The notes: generated by a model not told the origin, from the sequence alone. 64,000 nt of DNA from Dysgonamonadaceae bacterium (GCA_031253625.1 JAIRVZ010000131.1:1-64000), one strand, 5' to 3'; positions 53,072-62,746 are shown, counted from the stretch's first letter. Made by a program: numbers and translations.

Positions 53072-54550
53072 ATGAATATTCTATCTTTATTTGTACTCGT
53101 TCCGTTATTAATGATGTTATTTTTGTTCGCATCTAAAAACATGCAGCAAATCAGAACAGTAATGGTTACAGGTGCTTCGGCCTTATTGGTCTTGGCTGCA
53201 ACACTGACAATAATGTTTATTCAACAAAGGGCCATCTCTACCGATGAGATGCTATTTGTAGACTCAATAGTATGGTACGCTCCACTGAACATTGCTTATG
53301 CAGTGGGAGTTGATGGCATCTCAGTAGTGATGATTGTACTTTCGTCAATCATTGTATTTACCGGAGTATTCTCGTCGTGGAATATGAACATGGCCAAAGA
53401 ATATTTCTTGTGGTATTGTTTATTGTCTATCGGAGTATTCGGTTTCTTTATTTCTATCGACTTGTTTACCATGTTTTTGTTCTACGAAGTCGCGTTGATA
53501 CCAATGTACTTGTTAATCGGACTTTGGGGAACCGGAAGGAAAGAATATTCTGCCATGAAATTGACATTGATGTTGATGGGAGGTTCGGCATTCTTGATGA
53601 TAGGAATTATCGGAATCTATTATTTCTCCGGTCATGCAACAATGAATTTATTGGAGATTGCCAATAACTTACATATCCCGATTGAGGCGCAACGCTGGCT
53701 TTTCCCTGCTACATTCTTAGGATTCGGTGTTTTAGGAGCTTTATTCCCATTCCATACTTGGTCGCCCGACGGTCACGCATCGGCTCCAACAGCAGTATCA
53801 ATGCTTCACGCAGGTGTTTTGATGAAGTTAGGAGGTTACGGATGTTTCCGTGTTGCAATGTATTTGATGCCCGAAGCTGCACATGAATTGGGTTGGATTT
53901 TCTTAATCTTAACAGGAATCAGTGTCGTTTACGGTGCTTTAGGTGCGGTTGTTCAAACCGACTTAAAATATATCAATGCTTATTCTTCCGTGAGCCACTG
54001 CGGATTGGTACTTTTCGCCATTCTGATGATGAATCAAACAGCAATGACCGGAGCCATTATGCAAATGCTTTCACACGGATTGATGACAGCTTTATTCTTT
54101 GCTTTAATCGGATTGATTTACGGGCGCACGCATACTCGCGATATTCGAGAGATGGGCGGATTGATGAAAATTATGCCTTTTGCCGCAATGTGTTATGTAA
54201 TTGCCGGTTTGGCATCGCTGGGTTTACCCGGATTAAGTGGATTCGTAGCTGAAATGACCATTTTCGTTGGAGCTTTCCAACATGCCGATTTATTCCATCG
54301 TATTTTAACTATTGCAGCTTGTTGTTCGATTGTAATCACGGCAGTGTACATTTTGCGCACAGTTGGGAAAATACTATACGGCCCTGTACAAGACCAGCAT
54401 CACATTGGTTTGCCCGATGCTAAATGGTATGAAAAAGTATCGACAGTAGGTCTGATAGTTGCGATTGCCGCAATCGGTATGTATCCGTTTGGTGTATCAG
54501 AAATAATTAGCAATAGTTTGTTACCAATTATAGAAAAACTGACAATATAA
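53072..54550 (+). CDS. nuoM: NADH-quinone oxidoreductase subunit M
   Basis: The 492-residue pump subunit has about 14 helices. LFYEVALIPMYLLIGLWG has the key Glu, FPFHTWSPDGHASAPTAVSM the Lys loop region, and MLHAGVLMKLGGYGCFR and YSSVSHCGLVLFAI follow. Confidence 0.96.
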   Translation: MNILSLFVLVPLLMMLFLFASKNMQQIRTVMVTGASALLVLAATLTIMFIQQRAISTDEMLFVDSIVWYAPLNIAYAVGVDGISVVMIVLSSIIVFTGVFSSWNMNMAKEYFLWYCLLSIGVFGFFISIDLFTMFLFYEVALIPMYLLIGLWGTGRKEYSAMKLTLMLMGGSAFLMIGIIGIYYFSGHATMNLLEIANNLHIPIEAQRWLFPATFLGFGVLGALFPFHTWSPDGHASAPTAVSMLHAGVLMKLGGYGCFRVAMYLMPEAAHELGWIFLILTGISVVYGALGAVVQTDLKYINAYSSVSHCGLVLFAILMMNQTAMTGAIMQMLSHGLMTALFFALIGLIYGRTHTRDIREMGGLMKIMPFAAMCYVIAGLASLGLPGLSGFVAEMTIFVGAFQHADLFHRILTIAACCSIVITAVYILRTVGKILYGPVQDQHHIGLPDAKWYEKVSTVGLIVAIAAIGMYPFGVSEIISNSLLPIIEKLTI

Positions 54551-54551
54551 T

Positions 54552-56051
54552 ATGGATTTTAGTAATTTTTTATACATGAAGCAGGAAGTAAGTTTGATGA
54601 TTGTATTCATCTTCTTATTTCTGTATGACGTTTTTTGTTCGGAAAAAGGAAAGCAACGGTTTCAATTAGTGGCCTGTACGCTATTTGCTATCCATACGAT
54701 ATTCGGTTTTTTACCACACATTTTGGATGCCATTTTCGGAATAAAATATAATCTCGGCATCGGTATTTTAGGCTGTTTCTCATTCCCTACGGGAGATGCT
54801 TTCGGTGGAATGTTTATCAGTTCCGATATGACCATTTTTATGAAGAACATACTCAATATCGCAACCTTATTGGTTTTACTTCAAACAAATAATTGGTTAA
54901 AAGCAGATGATACCGTACACAAACGAGGTGAATTCTTCATCATAACCATGGTCACTTTATTGGGAATGTATTTGATGGTTTCGGCAGGAAACTTCATGAT
55001 GTTGTTTATCGGTATGGAAACCGCTGCGTTGCCGTTGGCTTGCTTGGCCGCATTTGATAAATACAAAGAAAAATCGGCAGAGGCAGGAGCCAAATTCATC
55101 TTGATTTCAGCTTTATCTTCAGGAGTTACGTTGTTTGGTATGTCGTTTTTGTATGGAGCAACCGGAACAATGTATTTCTCCGATATGACTGCTCAGATTA
55201 TGAGTAACCCGATGGTTATTATCGGATTCATATTCTTCTTCGCAGGTTTAGGATTCAAACTTTCATTGGTTCCATTCCACTTGTGGACAGCCGATGTATA
55301 CGAAGGAGCCCCCACAAGCGTTACTGCTTACCTTTCTGTCGTATCAAAAGGAGCCGCCGCGTTTGCGTTGATATTCGCCATTTATAAAGTATTCGGAAAT
55401 ATTGGAATTGTTTGGCACCATATTATTTGGTTTTTGGCTGTTATTACAATCACACTCGGTAACTTGTTTGCGATTCGTCAGAAAGACATTAAGCGATTTT
55501 TTGCTTTCTCTTCCATTTCGCAAGCCGGATATATTTTATTGGGTATCATTGCCGGAACAGCGCAAGGAATGACTGCCATGACTTATTTTGTATTGGTTTA
55601 TGTGTTTTCCAATTTGGCCGCTTTCGGGGTAATCTCTGCAGTAGAAAACAAAAACGGAGGCGATACTCGTATTTCAGCTTTCAACGGATTATACAAATCC
55701 AATCCCAAGTTGAGCCTTGTGATGATGTTAGCAGTATTTTCTTTAGCGGGTATTCCGCCATTAGCCGGTTTCTTTAGTAAATTTTGGATTTTTATGGCTG
55801 CTTTTGCACAAGGGCAACATGTACTTGTGTTTATTGCATTATTAAATACCGTTATTTCCTTGTACTATTATCTTCTTATCATAAAAGCAATGTTTATCAA
55901 CGAAAGCGAAGAAGGTGCCGTACAACGATTTACCACTGACGGATACAACAAAACAAGCTTGGTTTTGTGTGTGATTGGTATTTTTGCTATCGGTATTTTA
56001 AGTTGTATTTATGCCTATATCGGAACCTTGAGTTTCGGAGTAATACGTTGA
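54552..56051 (+). CDS. nuoN: NADH-quinone oxidoreductase subunit N
   Basis: The 499-residue pump subunit ends the operon. MLFIGMETAALPLACLAAFD has the key Glu; GLGFKLSLVPFHLWTADVYE (Lys) and GAPTSVTAYLSVVSKGAAAF, FAFSSISQAGYILLG are diagnostic. No nuoE, F or G homologue follows; the next genes are on the opposite strand. Confidence 0.95.
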   Translation: MDFSNFLYMKQEVSLMIVFIFLFLYDVFCSEKGKQRFQLVACTLFAIHTIFGFLPHILDAIFGIKYNLGIGILGCFSFPTGDAFGGMFISSDMTIFMKNILNIATLLVLLQTNNWLKADDTVHKRGEFFIITMVTLLGMYLMVSAGNFMMLFIGMETAALPLACLAAFDKYKEKSAEAGAKFILISALSSGVTLFGMSFLYGATGTMYFSDMTAQIMSNPMVIIGFIFFFAGLGFKLSLVPFHLWTADVYEGAPTSVTAYLSVVSKGAAAFALIFAIYKVFGNIGIVWHHIIWFLAVITITLGNLFAIRQKDIKRFFAFSSISQAGYILLGIIAGTAQGMTAMTYFVLVYVFSNLAAFGVISAVENKNGGDTRISAFNGLYKSNPKLSLVMMLAVFSLAGIPPLAGFFSKFWIFMAAFAQGQHVLVFIALLNTVISLYYYLLIIKAMFINESEEGAVQRFTTDGYNKTSLVLCVIGIFAIGILSCIYAYIGTLSFGVIR

Positions 56052-56080
56052 TGCCGCCCCAATTAATTTTGATGTGAGAT

Positions 56081-57148
56081 TTATTTTGAACCTTTCAACA
56101 TTTGATTAGTATAAATATTCGGCTCGTTTGTAAGTAATCTCATCCATTGCAAATACATTTCTTCAGGCATTCGTCGATAACCTGATTTATGTAATTGAAT
56201 ATAAATTGATCCCATTTCCGAATACATTTCTTTGATAGATTGGTCTGAAAAAAGGTCTTCCGGTTTATTCAGATTTTTTGTTTTCATCAACGTATGAATA
56301 TAATGCTTTTGCGTTTCGGCTTTGGTTAACATGGCATTGACGTTGGTAGGATGATATTGTAAAACCGTATTACAACACTTTATAACAAATTCAGGATTTT
56401 CTTTTCCATATTTATGTTGATAACCTTGCGCCAAATCGACTAAACAGTTGGCTACTGCTTGTTTATTACTTAATGTATCCATATATAAACCATTGCGAAT
56501 AGCGTCGATAGTTACATAGCCCGAAGCAATAATCCACGCATCAATGGGGAATGTTGCGCTTGTCAGTTCCGTATTATACCAACCCGTACTTTCAGCATAT
56601 AGTTTGATATACATGTGGTTGGGAGCAAAAGCAAGATAACAGGGAATATTCAATTCATCAGCCAAAATCTTATATAAATAGGGCAATGAATGGCAGTTGC
56701 CTTCACCAGTTTCCAATAGTTTGGAAACAAACATTTTTGTCCAGTCTTTTTGTCCCATTGGGTCGTCAAAATCGTAAGTATATGGTTCATGCACAAAAAT
56801 ATGAGTTGAATCAAGAGGAATTACATGATTATCTGTTATTACACTAAAAAGAGCTGCATGTTTTGTAACAAAATTCTTGTCTTTTTCAATATAAGTAATT
56901 AACTCCGTATCTGAAACAATATTTGTTAGCTGTGTAAGTATTTCTATTTCTTGATTTAATGCTTTTATATCCAATGTGTCATTACAATAAACGTTTTCAA
57001 TAGCAAAAACAACATCCTTGAAACTTAAAGGAATTTCATCTGTCAACATTGAATTAATAAAATTGTATGTTGACTGATATGTGTCAGTAATCTGAGCACA
57101 AACTGATACCGACCAAAGTAATATAGTACTTAACATGCTTACTTTCAT
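56081..57148 (-). CDS. secreted transglutaminase-like protein, paralogue 2
   Basis: The 355-residue product has a signal peptide (1 to about 18). Residues about 140-215 form a transglutaminase-like core: EGNCHSLPYLYKILADEL (Cys), LAFAPNHMYIKL (His) and GWYNTELTSA (acidic third residue). Flanks are helical: an N-terminal SFKDVVFAIENVY segment like the SirB1 N-domain, and TPR-like helices after 240. It is clearly homologous to the gene at 58790-60145. The two flank an RHS-core metalloprotease gene and its neighbour. Substrate unknown; protease, amidase and cross-linking roles are all possible. Confidence 0.72.
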   Translation of the reverse strand: MKVSMLSTILLWSVSVCAQITDTYQSTYNFINSMLTDEIPLSFKDVVFAIENVYCNDTLDIKALNQEIEILTQLTNIVSDTELITYIEKDKNFVTKHAALFSVITDNHVIPLDSTHIFVHEPYTYDFDDPMGQKDWTKMFVSKLLETGEGNCHSLPYLYKILADELNIPCYLAFAPNHMYIKLYAESTGWYNTELTSATFPIDAWIIASGYVTIDAIRNGLYMDTLSNKQAVANCLVDLAQGYQHKYGKENPEFVIKCCNTVLQYHPTNVNAMLTKAETQKHYIHTLMKTKNLNKPEDLFSDQSIKEMYSEMGSIYIQLHKSGYRRMPEEMYLQWMRLLTNEPNIYTNQMLKGSK

Positions 57149-57184
57149 ATTCCACTTTATTTTTTACCACTTTGTTTTACTTTA

Positions 57185-57817
57185 TTACTCCGAAACATAT
57201 TGTACTCCTTTTTTATGAAGAAAATGTGTCTTATAATCTATGCTACTATAATCAGAATATTTAACTATAGAAGCAGTAGGAGTATCCCAAAAAGATTTAA
57301 TATAGCTGAAATTTCCAATCGGTAAGTAAATAAATGAGTTAAACTTATTAGTCCCTAAATTGTGGTACTGAAAACAATTGCAAAAATTTCCTCTAATTGG
57401 AGTCGCATAAATATTAATTTTGTTTTTTGCTTTTTTATTTTCAGCCCAACTTATGTCTATAGATTGGATTTTAATACGGTTATTGTCAATTAGCGATATT
57501 AAATCTTCCACATTGGATTCATAGTCTTTGTCAAAATCCAAGTTAGTCTTATCTGTTGAAACAAAAATATCAATACTATCTCCTTTTTGACAATTATCCA
57601 AATTGTCTTTTGAAAATTCGCCTACTATCAAATATAAAGGATAGATACGAAAATCAGTATCTTTTATTGAATCTTTATGTGCTATCCAATAATATTTTTG
57701 AAACTCTTTATCAATACTCCTTTTTGATTCGAATGTAAAGACTACATATTCATTTAATTGAGCATGAATTGATAAAGAAATCAAACTAAAAATGATAAAT
57801 ACTAATTTATTTTTCAT
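57185..57817 (-). CDS. secreted protein of unknown function, possible immunity partner
   Basis: The protein has 210 residues from ATG 57817 with a signal peptide (MKNKLVFIIFSLISLSIHAQ). The mature part is Asp/Lys/Tyr-rich with no recognised domain; NFCNCFQYH contains two Cys. Its ATG lies within the 3' end of the RHS-core metalloprotease gene (11-nt overlap), so the two are translationally coupled. That position is typical of an immunity gene after a toxin. Export of both would be unusual but fits a periplasmic target. The role is inferred from position only. Confidence 0.55.
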   Translation of the reverse strand: MKNKLVFIIFSLISLSIHAQLNEYVVFTFESKRSIDKEFQKYYWIAHKDSIKDTDFRIYPLYLIVGEFSKDNLDNCQKGDSIDIFVSTDKTNLDFDKDYESNVEDLISLIDNNRIKIQSIDISWAENKKAKNKINIYATPIRGNFCNCFQYHNLGTNKFNSFIYLPIGNFSYIKSFWDTPTASIVKYSDYSSIDYKTHFLHKKGVQYVSE

Positions 57818-58772
57818 ATGCATTCTCCCATATGTTGTCAACATCCGAAGCTATCAAATTTCCCGGAGGATAATCCATAAGTCCTCCTGTTGAATTTGGA
57901 AAATTGTCATTTAATTTTAATGTATGACCTATTTCATGAGCCAATGTTATCGAAGGTGCTATAGCAGATTCTGTAACATAAATACCATTACTTCTTCCCA
58001 TGCCCGCTCCTGAAGAGCGAGTTGTAACTACTGCTGACAATGCGTTGATTTTATTGCCTGAAAAATCTTTTTGACTGGTTGATAAAGAGTGTGTTTCTGC
58101 GATTGCTCTGATTTGGTTTATTGTACCACCTCTTGTATTAGCTGTTTCAACTCCCTTTACATTAAACTTAAACTTTACAGTCTCACCTGCTGAATTCTTC
58201 GTTCCTACTCCCTTACTTCCATTATATGCTTGGTCCAGCCTTTTCTGTACGTCAGCAACTCTTTCTTTATTGCGATTCTCTATTTTGGCATTGTCGTTTT
58301 CAATATTTTTAATCTGTTTTGCAGTTGCATTTTGGGGTATAGTTTTCTTCTGTTGAACTAAAACTACAACATTTGATTCTACTGTTTTATTGCCATTTTC
58401 ATCTGTGTATTTCACACCTTCTCTACCATCTGGGTCAACATAAAGTACAGGATTATTATTACAAAAAACATACGGGCTTTGCCATGGAAATTTCTCCGCA
58501 AGCGGGTCGATAGTAAGAAATCTACTTGTAGATTCTGCTTTGTAAGCTACTTTGGTTGTGTCTTCTTCCAAAAACGTAATCACTTTGTCAGTGCGGGTAT
58601 TAATGAGTACTGTACCGATTTGCACTACGTCTTCGTTAATAAACGTTTCTTTGTAACGTCCCTTGCTTAGCGTAAGCATTTCTTTGTTATGCCCATGCTT
58701 TTTGAAAATGTCTTGCGCATAAGTTGAACTTGCAGCAAGCAAAATTCCAATAAATAATACTGTCCGTTTCAT
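57807..58772 (-). CDS. RHS-core protein with metzincin-like C-terminal domain
   Basis: The 321-residue protein has a signal peptide (1 to about 19). Residues about 82-118 are an RHS-associated core end: SRFLTIDPLAEKFPWQSPYV, NNNPVLYVDPDGRE. A Lys/Asn-rich helical spacer follows (about 120-185), then a domain with HEIGHTLKLND (HExxH zinc site plus downstream Asp) and a Met-turn-like GGLMDYPPG. In polymorphic toxins the region after DPDGRE is the toxin. Here the long YD-repeat shell is missing, so this is either a cut-down secreted effector or a decayed cassette. It lies between two transglutaminase-like paralogues. Confidence 0.75.
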   Translation of the reverse strand: MKRTVLFIGILLAASSTYAQDIFKKHGHNKEMLTLSKGRYKETFINEDVVQIGTVLINTRTDKVITFLEEDTTKVAYKAESTSRFLTIDPLAEKFPWQSPYVFCNNNPVLYVDPDGREGVKYTDENGNKTVESNVVVLVQQKKTIPQNATAKQIKNIENDNAKIENRNKERVADVQKRLDQAYNGSKGVGTKNSAGETVKFKFNVKGVETANTRGGTINQIRAIAETHSLSTSQKDFSGNKINALSAVVTTRSSGAGMGRSNGIYVTESAIAPSITLAHEIGHTLKLNDNFPNSTGGLMDYPPGNLIASDVDNIWENAYEK

Positions 58773-58789
58773 ATATTTGTTTTTATTGA

Positions 58790-60145
58790 TTATTTGACAA
58801 ATTGTAAAACCTTATGATATTTTTCGTTGTGTTCTCGTTTTTCTTTTTCTTCATTTAACGAATTAAGCCAATATTCGTATATATCTTTAGGCATTTCACG
58901 ATAACCCATGTTGTCCATTTTCCTGTAAAAATCATTCCTTTCTTCCATTAGTTCATAAATGCGGGGATAATGTACTTTCAATGTATCTTTAGGTGGCCAG
59001 CCAACTTGATTGACCGTATACTCGAAACATGCGGAGTGATAATTAGACTTTATTGCCAGTGCGGTGATGTTACCCGGTGCATAGTGCAAGGCAGAATCTG
59101 CACATTGGATAACAAATTTATCATATCCATACTTATGTATATAATTTGATGCCAAATCAGATAAACAATGCGCTATTACTTGCTTTCGTGCTTGCGGCTC
59201 CATATACAGGCTATGCTTTATAGCTTCCGTAGTAATAAATCCCGAACCGATAATAAAAGCATCTGATACTATTCTTCCTTGTGTTAATTCAATATTATAC
59301 CAGTTTCCACGTTGGTCTTTGAATTTTGCATACGAGTGCATCGGCGAAAAAGCCAGATTAGCTTCCGCACCAACAGCTTCACAAAGGATTAGATACAGCA
59401 AGGGTAATGAATGGCATTGTCCCGTATGCGCTGCCAAAAGTTTAGTAACAAACAGTTTTGAACGGTTTTCCTCACCCCAAAAATCATCAAAGTCATATTG
59501 CATGGGATATGAGACAGTTGAACTTTCTCGTGCCGGCAACTTCACTTTTAAAGTGTCTGACATAACTCGAAATAACATAACATTTTTAGTTATTGGATTA
59601 TTCCAGTTAAGGCCATCCTGTTTCGCTTTTGTTTGGGCAATAGTTAGCATTTCTAAGATAGCCTTTTCGTATTTTGTACGGTCAAGCTGTCCTTCAAAAT
59701 AAGCATTTTCAACAGAGAATACAGCCTCTTTCAAATTAAGCTGCGTTTTTCCGCTCAACATATCAAGCAGTTTTTCTGCCGTTTGGTAAAAATGTTCTGT
59801 CCCCGGCATTCCCACACACGAAGGTAATTCATATTGAATACCCCGGTTTGAGAAAAAGTATTCCGAATCTCCATTTAGCATTCTCTGTATTTCTGCATTA
59901 TTACGAAGTTGAACCTCAAGCCGGTCACGTTCAAACATCTCCAATTGTCTGTTGTTATTGTTGAACCCGGGAAAAGCCGGAACATTCGGCACAGGATTAC
60001 TTCTATTTGTTGGAAATCCGATATTAACACCGGGAGATAATGTGCCGGGCTGTGGCGTTGTTACCACAGGTATTTGTCCAAATATGCCAATCGTGCTGAT
60101 TATTAAAAGCAAAGATGTTATTAATACGTTTTTACATGATATCAT
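58790..60145 (-). CDS. secreted transglutaminase-like protein, paralogue 1
   Basis: The protein has 451 residues from ATG 60145, chosen because a good signal peptide begins there (MISCKNVLITSLLLIISTIG). A Pro/Asn-rich linker spans about 25-70. The transglutaminase-like core has TGQCHSLPLLYLILCEAVG (Cys), AFSPMHSYAKF (His) and WYNIELTQGR. The C-terminal helices contain YAPGNITALAIKS, TPR-like. It aligns along its length with the paralogue at 56081-57148, with an added N-terminal linker. It heads the four-gene cluster; gaps and overlaps of 18, -11 and 36 bp support a single transcript. Confidence 0.72.
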   Translation of the reverse strand: MISCKNVLITSLLLIISTIGIFGQIPVVTTPQPGTLSPGVNIGFPTNRSNPVPNVPAFPGFNNNNRQLEMFERDRLEVQLRNNAEIQRMLNGDSEYFFSNRGIQYELPSCVGMPGTEHFYQTAEKLLDMLSGKTQLNLKEAVFSVENAYFEGQLDRTKYEKAILEMLTIAQTKAKQDGLNWNNPITKNVMLFRVMSDTLKVKLPARESSTVSYPMQYDFDDFWGEENRSKLFVTKLLAAHTGQCHSLPLLYLILCEAVGAEANLAFSPMHSYAKFKDQRGNWYNIELTQGRIVSDAFIIGSGFITTEAIKHSLYMEPQARKQVIAHCLSDLASNYIHKYGYDKFVIQCADSALHYAPGNITALAIKSNYHSACFEYTVNQVGWPPKDTLKVHYPRIYELMEERNDFYRKMDNMGYREMPKDIYEYWLNSLNEEKEKREHNEKYHKVLQFVK

Positions 60146-60225
60146 ATACTTCACTTGTTTAAGAACTTTATCTCTATATACAACAAAAAACTTCAAAAAT
60201 TGTTCACAGATGTACAAAAAAATAG

Positions 60226-60306
60226 CGTGAAAACAACCTGTCTGAACATCAGGTTTCCACGCCTCCAAATCTTCCAAGTTGTTCCACGCCGTATACACGG
60301 CGTATC
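60226..60306 (-). pseudogene. possible remnant of a four-helix-bundle (23S rRNA IVP-type) gene
   Basis: The minus-strand frame reads YTAWNNLEDLEAWKPDV, resembling the FEDLEVWK start of four-helix-bundle proteins, and is then lost. Two small hairpins are present: AACCTG...CAGGTT at 60234-60255 and CGCCGTATACACGGCG at about 60288-60303. Confidence 0.3.
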
Positions 60307-60599
60307 ACTAACTTATTCTTGATTTGGTAACTCATCAAAATGAGTTTAATGTGGAAAATGATGCTCAAGAATAGCAGCAATCGCTATTTTTTATATGTCT
60401 TGTGCTTGTCAGCACGATTTTTTAATTATCATACACGAAAAATTTCGTTAATAATCAAAGTACAAATGTATATAAAATCCTTTTGAATTACATACAGACG
60501 GGTAAAAATTTCTCTCTTTCAGGCAAACTGAGAGTATAAAATCGAATATAATATTTTTGCTGATAATAGTTGAGACTTTTTATTTGCGAATATTTCTAA
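60307..60599. other. gap between the accessory cluster and tex
   Basis: AT-rich DNA without a convincing ORF. Two weak terminator-like hairpins are seen: AATAGC...GCTATTTTTT near 60373-60397, and GTGCTTGTCAGCAC followed by GATTTTTT near 60402-60423. Confidence 0.45.
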
Positions 60600-62726
60600 T
60601 CAATTCAATTTCATTGAAAGCTGAATCCGTTTCCGTTCCAAATCAACACTCAACACTTTGACTTGCACATGTTGATGCAGTTTTACGATTTCCGTCGGAT
60701 CGGAAACAAAGCGATCGGCCATTTCGGAAATATGAACTAATCCTTTTTCTTTAACACCTATGTCAACAAAACAGCCAAAGTTTGTGATGTTGCTGATAAT
60801 ACCGGGCAATATCATTCCTTCGCGCAAATCATTGATGGTTTTGACCGACTTGTCGAATTCGAAGATTTGGATGCCCTGTCGAGGGTCTCGTCCGGGTTTA
60901 TCCAATTCACTCATAATATCTTGCAAGGTAGGCATCCCGATTGTGGAAGTCAGATAGTTTTCTAATTTCAATTGCTTTTTCAATGATTTATCAGAAACAA
61001 GCGTCGCCACATCACTATTCAAATCTTTAGCCATTTTTTCGACTACAAAATAACTTTCCGGGTGTACGGCAGAATTATCCAACGGATTGTTGGTTTCGGG
61101 AATGCGTAAAAATCCGGCACACTGCTCGAAAGCTTTTTCTCCCAAACGGGGAACTTTCAATAATTCCTTTCGGCTTTTGAATGCTCCTTTTTCAGTGCGA
61201 TAATTGACGATATTTTGAGCGAGTGTAGGACCTAATCCCGAAATGTAAGTCAATAAATGTTTACTTGCCGTATTCAAATTAACACCAACTTGATTTACGC
61301 AGCTTTCTACGGTTTGGTCAAGCGATTGTTTCAATTTCGTTTGGTCTACATCGTGTTGGTATTGCCCCACTCCTATCGATTTCGGATCAATCTTTACCAA
61401 CTCAGCCAACGGGTCCATTAACCGGCGACCGATGCTTACCGCCCCTCGCACTGTTACGTCATATTCCGGAAATTCTTCTCGTGCAATTTTAGAGGCTGAA
61501 TATATAGAGGCGCCATCTTCGCTTACGACAAAAACCTGTACTTTGCGGTCGTATCTTAAATTAGTGATAAATTCTTCCGTTTCGCGGCTTGCCGTACCGT
61601 TTCCTATGGCAATGGCATCTATGTTGTAAGTCGAAACCAAGGCAACAACCTTCATCCCAGCCTTACTTTTTTCATTTTGTGGAGGATGTGGATAAATGGT
61701 TTCGTTGTGTAATAAAGTTCCCTGAGCATCCAAGCAAACCAATTTACAGCCTGTACGATAACCCGGATCTAATCCCAATACTCGTTTTTGTCCCAACGGG
61801 GGAGAAAGTAATAACTGTTTCAGGTTTTCGGCAAAAACCTTGATAGCCTGTTCATCGGCTTTTTCTTTCGAAAGATTAGCAAATTCGGTTTCTATCGAAG
61901 GTTTGAGCAAACGCTTATAACTATCTGTTACAGCAATTTCTACCTGCTCCGAAGATTCGGTATTTCCTTTCACAAACTTACGGTCTAAAGCATCCAAGCA
62001 CTTATCATCTTCGGGAGAAATGCTTACGCGCAAGAAACCTTCCGATTCTCCCCGCCTCATAGCCAATAAACGATGAGAAGAACAACGCGCCAACGGTTCG
62101 CTGAAATCAAAATAATCCCTGTATTTGGCAGCCTCTTCTTCTTTCCCTTTAACGACTTTCGAAGAAATAACGGCTTCCCGTCTGAAAATATTACGGATGG
62201 CATTTCTTGCCGATTCATCTTCATTAATCCATTCGGCAATAATGTCGCGTGCTCCTTGCAAAGCCTCATCCACATCTTTTACATCGTCTTTTACAAATGG
62301 CATAGCTTTACCATACACGTCGCGTTCAAATTGCAACATGATAATTTTGGCCAAAGGTTCGAGTCCTTTTTTGCGTGCAATTTCCGCTCTGGTTTGTCTT
62401 TTGGGTTTATAAGGAAGGTAAATATCCTCCAATTCGGTCGAATCCCAACAATCTTCGATGCGCTTTTTAAGTTCAGGAGTTAGTTTTTCCTGCTCTTCAA
62501 TCGTTTGCAGAATAGTTTCTTTCCGTTTACTTAATTCCTGTAATTTTTCGTAGTGCTGTTTGATGGCTCCGACAGCTATCTCGTCCAATTCGCCTGTAAC
62601 TTCTTTACGATAGCGACTGATAAAGGGAATGGTAGCACCTTCATCTAATAATCCGATTGTTTTGGAAATTTGCCGTTCGGAAATATTGAGTAATCCTGAA
62701 ATAATTTTTGAATAAATTGCCTGCAT
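60600..62726 (-). CDS. tex: Tex-family S1 RNA-binding protein
   Basis: The 708-residue protein has the Tex order: an N-terminal helical region (ISERQISKTIGLLDEGATIP, FISRYRKEVTGELDE), a YqgF-like nuclease-fold domain with VLGLDPGYRTGCKL (near 320), helix-hairpin-helix motifs (NTASKHLLTYISGLGPTLAQ, RTEKGAFKSRKELLKV) and a C-terminal S1 domain (GMILPGIISNITNFGCFVDI, KEKGLVHISEMADRFV). Tex is a conserved factor affecting transcription and RNA turnover. It is monocistronic. Confidence 0.95.
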   Translation of the reverse strand: MQAIYSKIISGLLNISERQISKTIGLLDEGATIPFISRYRKEVTGELDEIAVGAIKQHYEKLQELSKRKETILQTIEEQEKLTPELKKRIEDCWDSTELEDIYLPYKPKRQTRAEIARKKGLEPLAKIIMLQFERDVYGKAMPFVKDDVKDVDEALQGARDIIAEWINEDESARNAIRNIFRREAVISSKVVKGKEEEAAKYRDYFDFSEPLARCSSHRLLAMRRGESEGFLRVSISPEDDKCLDALDRKFVKGNTESSEQVEIAVTDSYKRLLKPSIETEFANLSKEKADEQAIKVFAENLKQLLLSPPLGQKRVLGLDPGYRTGCKLVCLDAQGTLLHNETIYPHPPQNEKSKAGMKVVALVSTYNIDAIAIGNGTASRETEEFITNLRYDRKVQVFVVSEDGASIYSASKIAREEFPEYDVTVRGAVSIGRRLMDPLAELVKIDPKSIGVGQYQHDVDQTKLKQSLDQTVESCVNQVGVNLNTASKHLLTYISGLGPTLAQNIVNYRTEKGAFKSRKELLKVPRLGEKAFEQCAGFLRIPETNNPLDNSAVHPESYFVVEKMAKDLNSDVATLVSDKSLKKQLKLENYLTSTIGMPTLQDIMSELDKPGRDPRQGIQIFEFDKSVKTINDLREGMILPGIISNITNFGCFVDIGVKEKGLVHISEMADRFVSDPTEIVKLHQHVQVKVLSVDLERKRIQLSMKLN

Positions 62727-62746
62727 GATATTAAATTTTTACTTCG

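Noticed and set aside
46048-56051. Search for nuoE, nuoF and nuoG within the operon
   Set aside because: No frame with FMN/NADH-binding or extra Fe-S motifs exists between nuoA and nuoN or just beyond.
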